Below the pieces are notes generated by a model that was not told where the DNA came from, made no database searches, and worked only from the letters and a program-made list of their open reading frames with translations. Below, one piece after another: positions 1 to 7,514 of a stretch of 64,000 bases of DNA. Numbering within the stretch: position 1 is the first letter of the stretch; each line of letters opens with the position of its first letter. Origin of the DNA: Planctomycetota bacterium (GTDB lineage Bacteria > Planctomycetota > UBA1135 > JAKEFM01). The stretch lies in contig JAKEFM010000223.1 of NCBI GenBank assembly GCA_022616055.1, positions 1 to 64,000 on the forward strand. The letters are read 5' to 3'. The position numbers and the translations under genes were made by a program.

Positions 1-294
1 AGGGGGATCCCCGAGGCGCTCGTCGTGCGGCGCCACGCCCTGCGCAACGCCCTCCTCCCGGTCGTCCAGCTCTTCGGCCTGAACCTCCCCCTCCTCTTCG
101 GCGGGTCGGTCCTCGTCGAGTCGGTCTTCGGCTGGCCGGGCGTGGGGCGGGTCCTCGTGGAGGCGGTCCAGCTCCGGGACATCCCCGTCGTCCTCGGGGC
201 GTGCTTCTGGTTGACCCTCCTCGTCGTCGCCGGGAACCTCCTCGCCGACCTGCTCTCGGCGCTCGCGGATCCCCGCGTCCGGAGGGAGGCGTGA
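1..294 (+). CDS. ABC peptide transporter permease, DppB/OppB type (C-terminal part)
   Basis: Only the last 97 codons are inside the window; the reading frame is already open at base 1, so the ORF-track start at 25 is internal. The residues fit the end of a DppB/OppB-type permease: an EAA-like loop segment (HALRNALLPVVQLFGLNL), then membrane segments around LLFGGSVLVESVFGWPG and a last hydrophobic stretch ending in ADPRVR, the typical tail of this family. It forms the inner-membrane channel of a di/oligopeptide (or nickel) importer together with the next permease. The stop overlaps the GTG start of that gene by 4 nt, so the genes are translationally coupled. Substrate cannot be told; the binding protein lies outside the window if present. 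Confidence 0.9.
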   Translation, partial: RGIPEALVVRRHALRNALLPVVQLFGLNLPLLFGGSVLVESVFGWPGVGRVLVEAVQLRDIPVVLGACFWLTLLVVAGNLLADLLSALADPRVRREA

Positions 295-1100
295 GCCGGG
301 GGATGCGGGCTGGAATCCTCGGCGCGGGGGCCCTCTTCCTCCTCGCGATCCTCGGCCCGTCCCTCGCGCCCCACGATCCGCTCGAGCACATCGGCTTCCC
401 CGGGAACGCGCTCCGTCCGCCGGGGGGAGGATTCCTCCTCGGGACGGACGACTACGGGAGGGACGTCCTCTCCCGCCTCCTCGCCGGGGCGCCCGTCTCC
501 CTCGGGATCGGGTTCGCGTCCGCCGCCCTCGCGGTCAGCCTCGGGACGATCCTCGGCGCCGCCGCGGGGTTCCGGGGTGGCGCGCTCGAGGCCGTCCTCC
601 TTCGCCTCGTCGACCTCCTCCTCGCCTTCCCCCGCCTCGTCCTCCTCCTCCTCCTCGTCGCCCTCTTCGACCGCTCGATCCCCCTCCTCGTCCTCGTCAT
701 CGGCGCGACCGGATGGATGCAGACGGCCCGGATCGTCCGCGCGGAGGTCGCCTCGCTCCGCGCGCGACCCTTCGTCGAGGCGGGGCGCGCTCTCGGCCTC
801 CCCGGCTCCCGCCTCCTCTTCCGGCACATCCTCCCCAACTGCGCGGCGCCGATCCTCGTCTCCGCCTCCCTCGCCGTCGGCGCCGGCATCCTCCTCGAGG
901 CCTCCCTCTCCTTCCTCGGCCTGGGGGTCCCGCCTCCGGCCGCGTCGTGGGGCTGGATGCTGAAGGAGGGGCGCGACGTCCTGCGCCAGGCTCCGTGGAT
1001 CTCGATCTTCCCGGGCCTGATGATCCTCCTCTCGGTGGTCGCCTTCCAGGCGCTCGCGGACGGACTGCGCCGGACCTTCGCCGCGGGCGGGGCCCCGTGA
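291..1100 (+). CDS. ABC peptide transporter permease, DppC/OppC type
   Basis: About 269 residues. I chose the GTG at 291, which overlaps the upstream stop (GTGA) and has GGAGG just before it; ATG at 303 is the alternative, and the track start at 201 reads back into the previous gene. An N-terminal membrane helix (GILGAGALFLLAILGP) is followed by the family signature GTDDYGRDVLSRLL, several hydrophobic segments, and the EAA loop EAGRALGLPGSRLLFRHILPN that docks on the ATPase subunits. Length and order match DppC/OppC. It pairs with the upstream permease in the inner membrane, and the downstream ATPase starts at a further 4-nt overlap. Peptide specificity is inferred from family only; nickel or other small ligands are possible. 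Confidence 0.93.
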   Translation: MSRGMRAGILGAGALFLLAILGPSLAPHDPLEHIGFPGNALRPPGGGFLLGTDDYGRDVLSRLLAGAPVSLGIGFASAALAVSLGTILGAAAGFRGGALEAVLLRLVDLLLAFPRLVLLLLLVALFDRSIPLLVLVIGATGWMQTARIVRAEVASLRARPFVEAGRALGLPGSRLLFRHILPNCAAPILVSASLAVGAGILLEASLSFLGLGVPPPAASWGWMLKEGRDVLRQAPWISIFPGLMILLSVVAFQALADGLRRTFAAGGAP

Positions 1101-2065
1101 GCCTCGGTCGGGCCGTCCTCCTCCGCGTCCAGGGACTCGCGACCCACTTCCTCACCGGGGAGGGGGTCGCGCCCGCCGTCGACGGGGTTTCCTTCGACCT
1201 CGACGACGGGCAAGTCCTCGGCCTCGTCGGGGAATCGGGCTGCGGGAAGTCGGTGACGGCCCTCTCGATCCTCCGGCTCGTGCCGTCCCCCGGACGGATC
1301 GTCGGGGGGAAGATCCTCTTCCGGGAGCGGAACCTCCTCGATCTCCCCGAGGAGGAGATGCGGCGACTCCGGGGGGGCTCGATCGGGATGGTCTTCCAGG
1401 AGCCCGCCGCCTGCCTCAATCCCGTCCTGACGATCGGCTCCCAGGTGGCGGAGGTCCTCGAGGTACACCGGCGCCTTCCCGGGCGCGAAGCGAGGCGCGA
1501 GGCGGTCGAGTGCCTCCAGCGCGTCGGCATCCCCGACCCGGAGATGCGCTACGGGGAGTACGCCCACCGCCTCTCGGGAGGGATGAAGCAGCGGGCGATG
1601 ATCGCGATCGCGCTCGCCGGGAAGCCCTCCCTCCTCCTCGCCGACGAGCCGACGACCGCCCTCGACGTCACGATCCAGGCCCAGATCCTCGACCTCCTGC
1701 GGCGGCTGCGGGAGGAGACGGGGATGGCGATCCTCCTCATCACCCACAATCTCGGCGTGGTGGCGGAGCTCGCCGATTCCGTCGCCGTCCTCTACGCGGG
1801 GAAGGTCGTCGAGCGCGCCCCCGTCGCGACCCTCTTCGCCCGGCCCGCCCACCCCTACACGGTCGGGCTCTTCCGCTCCCTTCCCGACCTCCAGGACCCG
1901 GGAAAGCGCTTCGAGCCGATCCCGGGGTCCGTGCCGCCCCCGACGCGCTTTCCGATGGGGTGCCGGTTCCGCGACCGCTGTCCGATCGCTGCCGAGGTCT
2001 GCGCGGAGGAGCCGAGACTGAGAGAGATCGAACCGGGGCACCTCGTCGCCTGCCACAAGGTCTGA
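1097..2065 (+). CDS. ABC peptide transporter ATPase, DppD/OppD type
   Basis: 322 residues from a GTG at 1097 that overlaps the permease stop (GTGA); the longer ORF from 713 is out of frame with the permease and was not used. Visible motifs are Walker [10 protein letters not shown]-loop VFQEP, signature LSGGMKQR and Walker [13 protein letters not shown], then the H-loop ITHN. The C-terminus carries the oligopeptide-transporter extension with the conserved GCRFRDRCP segment and further cysteines (EVCAEEP, ACHKV), characteristic of DppD/OppD/AppD. It energises import of peptides by the two permeases, acting as a heterodimer with the next gene product on the cytoplasmic face. Confidence 0.94.
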   Translation: MSLGRAVLLRVQGLATHFLTGEGVAPAVDGVSFDLDDGQVLGLVGESGCGKSVTALSILRLVPSPGRIVGGKILFRERNLLDLPEEEMRRLRGGSIGMVFQEPAACLNPVLTIGSQVAEVLEVHRRLPGREARREAVECLQRVGIPDPEMRYGEYAHRLSGGMKQRAMIAIALAGKPSLLLADEPTTALDVTIQAQILDLLRRLREETGMAILLITHNLGVVAELADSVAVLYAGKVVERAPVATLFARPAHPYTVGLFRSLPDLQDPGKRFEPIPGSVPPPTRFPMGCRFRDRCPIAAEVCAEEPRLREIEPGHLVACHKV

Positions 2066-2069
2066 CGGC

Positions 2070-3197
2070 ATGGGCGCCACGAGCCTCCTCGAGGTCCGCG
2101 ACCTGCGCGTCTGTTTCCCGCTCCGCCGCGGGATCCTAGGCCGGCGCGTCGGGCTCGTGCGGGCGGTCGACGGCGTCTCCCTCGACGTCGGGAGAGGGGA
2201 GGCGCTCGGCCTCGTCGGGGAATCGGGCTGCGGGAAGACGACGACGGCGCGCGCGATGCTGCGGCTCGTGCGACCGAGCGCGGGTTCGGTCCGCTTCTTC
2301 CCCGCGGAGCCCGACCCTCGGCTGGCGGGGATCCTGTCGGAGCCCTCCCACCCGGCGCACGTGCGCGACGGGGAGGGGCGGTCGGGGATCGAGGTCCTCC
2401 GTCTCCGAGCCCGCGAGATGCGGGCGCTTCGCCGCCACCTCCAGATCGTCTTCCAGGACCCGTACGGGAGCCTCAACCCGCGGATGACGGTCGGGGCGAT
2501 CCTCGCCGAGCCGCTCCGGGTTCACGGCCTGTCGCGCGGCGACGCGCTGCGGAAGGAGGTCGACGGTCTCCTCGGACGGGTCGGGCTCCACCCGGAGATG
2601 GCCTCCCGCTACCCCCACGAGTTCTCGGGCGGGCAGCGCCAGAGGATCGGGATCGCCCGCGCGCTCTCCCTGCGCCCCTCCTTCCTCGTCCTCGACGAGC
2701 CGGTCTCGGCTCTCGACGTCTCCGTCCAGGCCCAGATCCTCGCCCTCCTCGCCGATCTGCAGGCGCGCGAAGGGCTCGCCTACCTCTTTATCGCGCACGA
2801 CCTCGCCGTCGTGAGCCGCCTCTGTCGGGAAGTCGCCGTCATGTACCTCGGCCGAATCGTCGAGTCGGGGCCGGCCGCCCGGGTGTTCACAGATCCGCTC
2901 CACCCCTACACGAAGGCCCTCCTCTCTGCCGTGCCCGTCCCGGACCCGACGCGGAAGCGGACGCGGATCCTCCTGCCGGGGGAGCCACCGTCCCCCGCGA
3001 ATCCTCCTTCAGGCTGTCACTTCCATCCGAGGTGCCCCGTCGCGGAGGCCCGGTGCCGAGTGGAGGACCCCTTCCTCGGGCGCGCGGCGGACGGGCGCCT
3101 CGTCGCCTGCCACCTGGTCGATCGGAAACCGCTCGGGGTGGCCCCGGAGTCCGGCGCCGGGTCGACCCGCCGCGGCGGTGGATCGGGACCGCCGTAG
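2070..3197 (+). CDS. ABC peptide transporter ATPase, DppF/OppF type
   Basis: 375 residues, starting at ATG four bases after the DppD-type stop. Motifs: Walker [12 protein letters not shown]-loop [14 protein letters not shown], signature [15 protein letters not shown], Walker [14 protein letters not shown]-loop FIAHDLAV, and the C-terminal cysteine segment [15 protein letters not shown]. Compared with usual family members there is an extra stretch of roughly 40 residues between Walker A and the Q-loop (around [18 protein letters not shown]), making the protein longer than average. It completes the ABC-ATPase pair. The gene ends 13 bases before the convergent CGNR gene; no clear hairpin with a T-tract separates them. 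Confidence 0.94.
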   Translation: MGATSLLEVRDLRVCFPLRRGILGRRVGLVRAVDGVSLDVGRGEALGLVGESGCGKTTTARAMLRLVRPSAGSVRFFPAEPDPRLAGILSEPSHPAHVRDGEGRSGIEVLRLRAREMRALRRHLQIVFQDPYGSLNPRMTVGAILAEPLRVHGLSRGDALRKEVDGLLGRVGLHPEMASRYPHEFSGGQRQRIGIARALSLRPSFLVLDEPVSALDVSVQAQILALLADLQAREGLAYLFIAHDLAVVSRLCREVAVMYLGRIVESGPAARVFTDPLHPYTKALLSAVPVPDPTRKRTRILLPGEPPSPANPPSGCHFHPRCPVAEARCRVEDPFLGRAADGRLVACHLVDRKPLGVAPESGAGSTRRGGGSGPP

Positions 3198-3210
3198 GAA
3201 CGCGTCCCCT

Positions 3211-3849
3211 TCAGCCGGGCCGAGACCGCGGAGCCCGGCGCCGGAAGCGCCGCGCCTTCTCCCGGTTCCCGCACACCGTCATGCTGCACCAGCGACGGCT
3301 GCCGTTCCGGCTGGTGTCGAGGAACAGCCACGCGCAGTCCCGCGCGCCGCATTCGCGGAGCCGGCCGACCTCCTCGGAGGCGAGCAGTTCCGCGCCGGCG
3401 CGCGCGGCGGGCCACCAGGGGCGGTCGAGATGAGGCTCGCTCGCCCATGTCCACGCCGCCGCTCCCGCCCGACCCGCGGGCGAGAGGCGGAGGCGGACGA
3501 GAGCGCCCGAGAGCGCCTGGTTGATCCGGCCGAGCGCCCCCGGCGGCACGGCCCGGCCGCCGGCGAGCGCCGAGCCGGCCGCGAAGAGGGCCTCGCGCAA
3601 ATCGAGGGCGCGCGCGAGAGCCTTGCGCGCGCCGTCTCGGCGCCGGCCGGCCAGCGCGAGGAGCGCCTTCCCCTGCGCGGCGCCGAGCGCGCGCGCCTGG
3701 ACCGCCCACGAGACGAGGTCGGGGTACGTGTGGAGGAACTCCACGGGCGCGGGGGTGGGACGCCTCTCCTTCGTGTTCGCCAGGTCGAGGGCGAGGTTGC
3801 CTCCGGTGAGCTCGAAGGCGTGCCGCGGATGCGGGAGGGGGACGGCCAT
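3211..3849 (-). CDS. CGNR zinc-finger transcriptional regulator (ABATE domain)
   Basis: 212 residues from the ATG at 3849; the ORF track extends 10 codons further to a TTG, which would run into the promoter region of the divergent transporter. The N-terminal part (FELTGGNLALDLANTKERR) matches the ABATE domain, a putative ligand-binding region. The C-terminus has the CGNR zinc finger: CGARDCAWLFLDTSRNG then WCSMTVCGNREKARR, giving four cysteines for zinc and the CGNR signature. Such proteins act as repressors or activators of neighbouring genes. It is divergent from the EamA transporter across only 47 bp that hold a small inverted repeat, so the transporter and itself are likely targets (inference). 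Confidence 0.9.
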   Translation of the reverse strand: MAVPLPHPRHAFELTGGNLALDLANTKERRPTPAPVEFLHTYPDLVSWAVQARALGAAQGKALLALAGRRRDGARKALARALDLREALFAAGSALAGGRAVPPGALGRINQALSGALVRLRLSPAGRAGAAAWTWASEPHLDRPWWPAARAGAELLASEEVGRLRECGARDCAWLFLDTSRNGSRRWCSMTVCGNREKARRFRRRAPRSRPG

Positions 3850-3856
3850 TTCAGGC

Positions 3857-3885
3857 TGGACAGGGTAGCACGGCCACAATAACCT
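3857..3885 (+). promoter_or_regulatory. Candidate promoter for the EamA transporter
   Basis: TGGACA (5 of 6 to the -35 consensus), 17-nt spacer, then TAACCT (3 of 6 to -10), 11 nt before the EamA ATG at 3897. Placement would give a very short leader. Sequence match only. Confidence 0.35.
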
Positions 3886-3888
3886 GTG
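3875..3888. promoter_or_regulatory. Candidate operator between CGNR regulator and EamA gene
   Basis: The inverted repeat CACAATAACCTGTG (CACA-6-TGTG) lies in the 47-bp divergent spacer and overlaps the putative -10 box of the EamA gene. A CGNR-family regulator is encoded alongside, so it is a natural binding-site candidate. The half-sites are only 4 bp, so chance is a real possibility. Confidence 0.25.
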
Positions 3889-3896
3889 AAACGCAG

Positions 3897-4844
3897 ATGA
3901 CTGGTTATCCGGAAACGGGTCCGCCGCGCGGGGCGCTCCTCGCCGCGTTCGCGGCCATCTACGTCCTCTGGGGCGCGAACTTCCTCGCCATCCGCTACGC
4001 GGCCGAGGCGATGCCCCCGTTCCTGCTGATGGGGTTCCGCTCCCTCGCGGCGGGCGCGATCCTCTACGGCTGGGCGCGGGTGCGCCGCGGCGAGCGCCCC
4101 GGTCCGGGGCACTGGCGTGTCGCCGCCGGGACGGGCGCGCTCCTGTTCGTCGGCTGTCACGGGCTGCTGGCGTGGGCCGAGCGGACGGTCCCGTCGGGCG
4201 TCGCGGCGCTGTTCATGGCGACGATCCCGGTCTGGATGACCCTCCTCGACGCGGCGTCGGGCGGCCCGCGGCCCGCGCCGGCGGGCCTCGCGGGTCTCGG
4301 GCTGAGCCTCCTCGGCCTCGTCCTCCTCGTCGGGCCGGTCCCGTCGACGGCCCCGGGGCCCGGAATCCTCGCGCTGCTCGTGAGCGCGTTCGCCTGGGCC
4401 TCGGGCTCGATCCTGTCCCGGCGCCTGAACCTCCCCCGCAGCCTGACGCTCGCGACCGGCATGCAGCTCCTCGCCGGCGGGACGGCGCTCGTGGTCGCCG
4501 GCCTCGCCCTCGGCGAGGCGGGGCGCCTCGAGCCCCGGGCGCTCGGGACGAGGGCCCTCCTGTCCCTGGCGTACATGGTGGGCGCGGCGTCGCTGATCGG
4601 GTTCACGGCCTACACCTGGCTGCTGCGCGTCTCGACCCCGGCGCGGGTCGGGACCTACGCGTTCGTGAACCCGGTCGTGGCGCTCCTCGTCGGCTGGGCG
4701 ATCGGCGGCGAGCGCCTCGATGCGCCGACGCTCGGGGCCGCGCTCGTGGTCGTGATGGGCGTCGCGCTCACGGTGAGGACGACCCGCGTCGAGCGAGGAG
4801 GAGAGGGAGCGCGCGCGGCCGATTGCGTGGAGCCGACCTCGTGA
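3897..4844 (+). CDS. EamA/DMT-family small-molecule transporter
   Basis: 315 residues with about ten hydrophobic helices in two EamA repeats. The first repeat starts with the family-typical AAIYVLWGANFLAIRYA, and the second (around AFAWASGSILSRRLN) follows a cytoplasmic break. The overall pattern resembles YedA/RhaT-type drug/metabolite exporters. It sits in the inner membrane and exports or exchanges an unknown small molecule. Start ATG at 3897 leaves 47 bp to the divergent CGNR regulator, the likely controller. The small ABM-like gene follows 53 bp later. The last 20 or so residues after the final helix are charged and not conserved-looking. Confidence 0.9.
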   Translation: MTGYPETGPPRGALLAAFAAIYVLWGANFLAIRYAAEAMPPFLLMGFRSLAAGAILYGWARVRRGERPGPGHWRVAAGTGALLFVGCHGLLAWAERTVPSGVAALFMATIPVWMTLLDAASGGPRPAPAGLAGLGLSLLGLVLLVGPVPSTAPGPGILALLVSAFAWASGSILSRRLNLPRSLTLATGMQLLAGGTALVVAGLALGEAGRLEPRALGTRALLSLAYMVGAASLIGFTAYTWLLRVSTPARVGTYAFVNPVVALLVGWAIGGERLDAPTLGAALVVVMGVALTVRTTRVERGGEGARAADCVEPTS

Positions 4845-4897
4845 GACCGGACCCGGGGCGCTCGGCAGGCGCCGGGGACGGCGAAAGGAGACCGCCG

Positions 4898-5209
4898 ATG
4901 ATCGCACGCATCTGGAGAGGGACGACACGGACGGAGCAGGCCGACCGGTATCTCGAGGTCCTGAAGAGGACGGGCCTCGCGAAGGCCCGCGGCACGCCGG
5001 GCAACCTGGCCGTCCAGATCCTGCGCCGGACCACCGGGGAGGGCGTGGAGTTCACGTTCCGCTCGGACTGGGAATCGTGGGAGGCGATCCGCCGCTTCGC
5101 GGGGCCGGAGCCCGAGAAGGCGGTCTACTTCCCCGAGGACCGGGAGTTCCTGCTCCGGATGGCGCCGGGCGTGGAGCACCACGAGGTCGCCGTGGACGAG
5201 CGCGCATGA
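4898..5209 (+). CDS. Antibiotic biosynthesis monooxygenase (ABM)-like small protein
   Basis: 103 residues. The ATG at 4898 is preceded by a good ribosome binding site (GAAAGGAG, about 7 nt away), which decides the start; the 345-aa track ORF merely extends upstream in a shadow frame. The opening MIARIWRGTTRTEQADRYLE and the central hydrophobic strand plus SDWESWEAIRRFAG fit the ferredoxin-like ABM fold, often a dimeric alpha+beta barrel. Members range from cofactor-free monooxygenases and heme-degrading enzymes to proteins of unknown role. The stop overlaps the start of the M20 peptidase gene (ATGA), so the two are co-translated. No catalytic residue can be assigned. Confidence 0.8.
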   Translation: MIARIWRGTTRTEQADRYLEVLKRTGLAKARGTPGNLAVQILRRTTGEGVEFTFRSDWESWEAIRRFAGPEPEKAVYFPEDREFLLRMAPGVEHHEVAVDERA

Positions 5210-6684
5210 AGGGGCTCGATCGAGCGGCGTGCCGGGCCTGGGCCGAGCGCGTCCGCGCGACGTACGAACGCTGGCTGCGGCGGCTGGTGGAGATTCCGAG
5301 CGTGTCCTCCGACCCGGCCCGGAGCGCGGACGTCGCGCGCGTCGCGCGAGCGGCGGGGGAACTAGTCCGGAGCGTCGGCGGCCGGGCGCGGGTCGTCGCC
5401 ACGGGCGGCCACCCCATGCTCGTCGGCGAGCTCGCCGGTCCGCCCGGAGCGCCCCGGTTGACGCTCTACAACCATCTCGACGTCCAGCCCGCGGACCGCG
5501 CGGCCGAGGGCTGGAGCAGCGAGCCGTTCCGGCTCGTCCGGCGCCGGGGCCGGTACTTCGGGCGCGGCACCACGGACGACAAGGGTCCGGCGCTCGCCGC
5601 GCTCTTCGGAGCGGTCGCGGCGCGCGACGCGGGCGTGCCGGTGACGGTGAAACTGCTGTGGGAGGGCGAGGAGGAGATCGGCTCGCCCCATCTCGCGCGC
5701 ACGCTGCGGCGGCTGGGTCGCAGCGTCGAGACCGATGCCGTGGTGATCTCCGACAGCGCCTGGCTCACGCGGACCGTCCCGACGGTCACGGCCGGACTGC
5801 GGGGCTGGCAGGGCTTCCTGTTCCGGCTCGAGACCGGAGACGCCGACGCGCACTCCGGCATCGTGGGCGGAGCCGTCCGCAACCCGCTCGGCGAGCTGAT
5901 GGACCTCGCCTGCGCCCTCCACGACCCGCGGAGCGGGAGGGTCAAGGTGCCGGGGTTCTACGACGACGTGCGGCCGCTCACGGCTCGCGAGAGGGAGGAG
6001 TTCCGCCGGTCGGGGTTCACCGTGAGGGCGTTCCGGCGGGACAACCGGGTGCGGCGGCTGCGCAGCGCCGACCCGCTCGAGGTGATGGAGCGGACCTGGG
6101 CGCGGCCCACCTTCGAGGTCCACGGGCTCGTCGGCGGCCACCAGGGGCCGGGGCTCAAGGCGGTGGTGCCGGCGCGCGCGGAGCTGAAGGCGTCGTGCCG
6201 GCTGGCGCCGGGCCAGGACCCCGCGCGGGTGGCCGCGCTCGTCGCCGGCTTCGCGCGCCGGCACAACCGCGACGTCGACGTCGAGGTCGCCCCCGGCGGG
6301 TCGCCGGCGACGCGCTGGGATCCGACCGACCCGCTCGCCGCCGCGGTCCGCGTCGCCGTGGAGTTCGCCTTCGGGCGCGCCCCGGCGTTCGTGAGGGACG
6401 GCGGAACCATCGGCGCCGTCGGCTCGATGCGGGAGATCCTGGGATGCCCGGTCGGGTTCCTCGACCTCTCTCTCCCCGACCACGGCTACCACGGCCCCGA
6501 CGAGAACTTCGAGTGGCCCCAGGCCGAGGGAGGGATCGCCGCGTTCGCGCGTCTGATCCGGGAGTGGGGGGCTGCCCGGAACGCCGGCCCGCGCGCTAGG
6601 CTCGCGCCTTCGCGCGCGAGCGGCGCCGGGCCGGCCGGGCCGGACCGGAGGCGGGCTCGGGAAGCTCCGCGCCGAAGTCCTTGA
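5206..6684 (+). CDS. M20-family metallopeptidase (dipeptidase/deacylase)
   Basis: 492 residues, ATG overlapping the previous stop. It shows the M20 di-zinc signature in order: LYNHLDVQPA (metal His and following catalytic Asp), GRGTTDDKGPA (bridging Asp), WEGEEEIGSPH (general base Glu and metal Glu), VVISDS (metal Asp), the lid/dimerisation region after HSGIVGG, and a late HGYHGPDENF that supplies the last His. Such cytoplasmic enzymes hydrolyse dipeptides or N-acyl amino acids, fitting the peptide importer just upstream. The last 35 or so residues (Arg/Ala/Pro-rich after LIREWGAA) overlap the convergent HAD gene by 89 bp and look like read-out rather than conserved sequence. Confidence 0.92.
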   Translation: MKGLDRAACRAWAERVRATYERWLRRLVEIPSVSSDPARSADVARVARAAGELVRSVGGRARVVATGGHPMLVGELAGPPGAPRLTLYNHLDVQPADRAAEGWSSEPFRLVRRRGRYFGRGTTDDKGPALAALFGAVAARDAGVPVTVKLLWEGEEEIGSPHLARTLRRLGRSVETDAVVISDSAWLTRTVPTVTAGLRGWQGFLFRLETGDADAHSGIVGGAVRNPLGELMDLACALHDPRSGRVKVPGFYDDVRPLTAREREEFRRSGFTVRAFRRDNRVRRLRSADPLEVMERTWARPTFEVHGLVGGHQGPGLKAVVPARAELKASCRLAPGQDPARVAALVAGFARRHNRDVDVEVAPGGSPATRWDPTDPLAAAVRVAVEFAFGRAPAFVRDGGTIGAVGSMREILGCPVGFLDLSLPDHGYHGPDENFEWPQAEGGIAAFARLIREWGAARNAGPRARLAPSRASGAGPAGPDRRRAREAPRRSP

Positions 6685-7390
6685 CGAGGATGTCGCGGAG
6701 CTCGTGGAAGTTGCGGATCCGGTAGTCGGGCTGGGGGTCGTCGGGGCCGATCTCGAAGCGCCCGGACCGCTGGTGCCAGACCGTCGTCATCCCGATCGCC
6801 CGGCACGGCTCGACGTCGCCGCGCGGGTTGTCCCCGATGTACATCGCCTCCGCCGGCTTCACCCCCGAGTCCTCGCAGGCCCGGGCGTAGAGCTTGGGGT
6901 TGGGCTTGTTGATCCCGATCTGGTCGGAGATGTAGATCGCCCGGCGGTCGAGGAACCCGTAGATCTTGAGGCGGACGAGCTTCTCGGCCTGCTTGACGGC
7001 GAGCCCGGCGGAGATGACGCCGAGGAGGAGGTCGGTCTTCGAGAGGTCGCGCAGCACCTCGTAGACGTCGTCGTAGACCTTGAGCTCGCGCGACTTCGTC
7101 TCGTGGTACGCGACGACGCCGGCCGCGATCAGGATCTCGGGGTTCACCCCCTTCGAGGCCTCGGGACCGAGACGGACGAGGAGCTTGTCGAAGTGGTGCT
7201 CGTAGTTGGAGGAGAACTCCTCGATCACCTCCCGCAGCTCCCGCAGGAGCTCCTCGCGGTCCCCCCTCAGGCCGTGGGCGACCATCGAGTCGATGGCGTT
7301 GCGCCGCGCCGACTCGGCGAACGCGCTCGTCGAGAAGAGCGTGTCGTCGATGTCGAAGAAGATCGCGCGGAGTCGTCCCTTAGCCGTCAA
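6596..7390 (-). CDS. HAD-superfamily hydrolase (subfamily IA)
   Basis: 264 residues from a TTG start at 7390 with GAGGAG a few bases upstream; no ATG/GTG lies before the catalytic motif, so TTG is favoured. HAD motifs: I, FFDIDDTLF (nucleophile and acid/base Asp); II, VISAGL (Ser); III, INKPNPKLY (Lys); IV, YIGDNPRGDVEPC (Asp/Asp for Mg). A helical cap lies between motifs I and II (residues about 20-100), as in subfamily IA phosphatases such as the TIGR02253-like group. Likely a cytosolic small-molecule phosphatase; substrate unknown. The basic tail (PARPARRRSRAKARA) overlaps the convergent M20 gene. Confidence 0.9.
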   Translation of the reverse strand: MTAKGRLRAIFFDIDDTLFSTSAFAESARRNAIDSMVAHGLRGDREELLRELREVIEEFSSNYEHHFDKLLVRLGPEASKGVNPEILIAAGVVAYHETKSRELKVYDDVYEVLRDLSKTDLLLGVISAGLAVKQAEKLVRLKIYGFLDRRAIYISDQIGINKPNPKLYARACEDSGVKPAEAMYIGDNPRGDVEPCRAIGMTTVWHQRSGRFEIGPDDPQPDYRIRNFHELRDILVKDFGAELPEPASGPARPARRRSRAKARA

Positions 7391-7463
7391 GCGGCCTCCT
7401 CGGGCCGGGTTAGGAAGGAAGCCGTGGCGAGGATAGCCCCGGGGGAGGGCCGGTCAAGGAAAT

Positions 7464-7493
7464 GGGGGGCCGGCCGGGAACCGGCCTCCCCCC
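7464..7493 (-). terminator. Rho-independent-like terminator after secretin 1
   Basis: On the minus strand, 21 nt after the secretin stop, a G/C stem of about 10 bp with one bulge (GGGG-GGCCGG on the plus strand paired with CCGGCC-T-CCCC) and a 7-nt loop is followed by ATTTCCTT. The stem is strong but the T-tract is interrupted. Confidence 0.55.
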
Positions 7494-7514
7494 GCGCAAC
7501 GATCTGGCGCGGCG

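Noticed and set aside
452-2476. 674-aa minus-strand ORF across the ABC transporter genes
   Set aside because: Arg/Pro-rich shadow of real plus-strand genes with clear ATPase motifs; long antisense ORFs are expected at this GC content.
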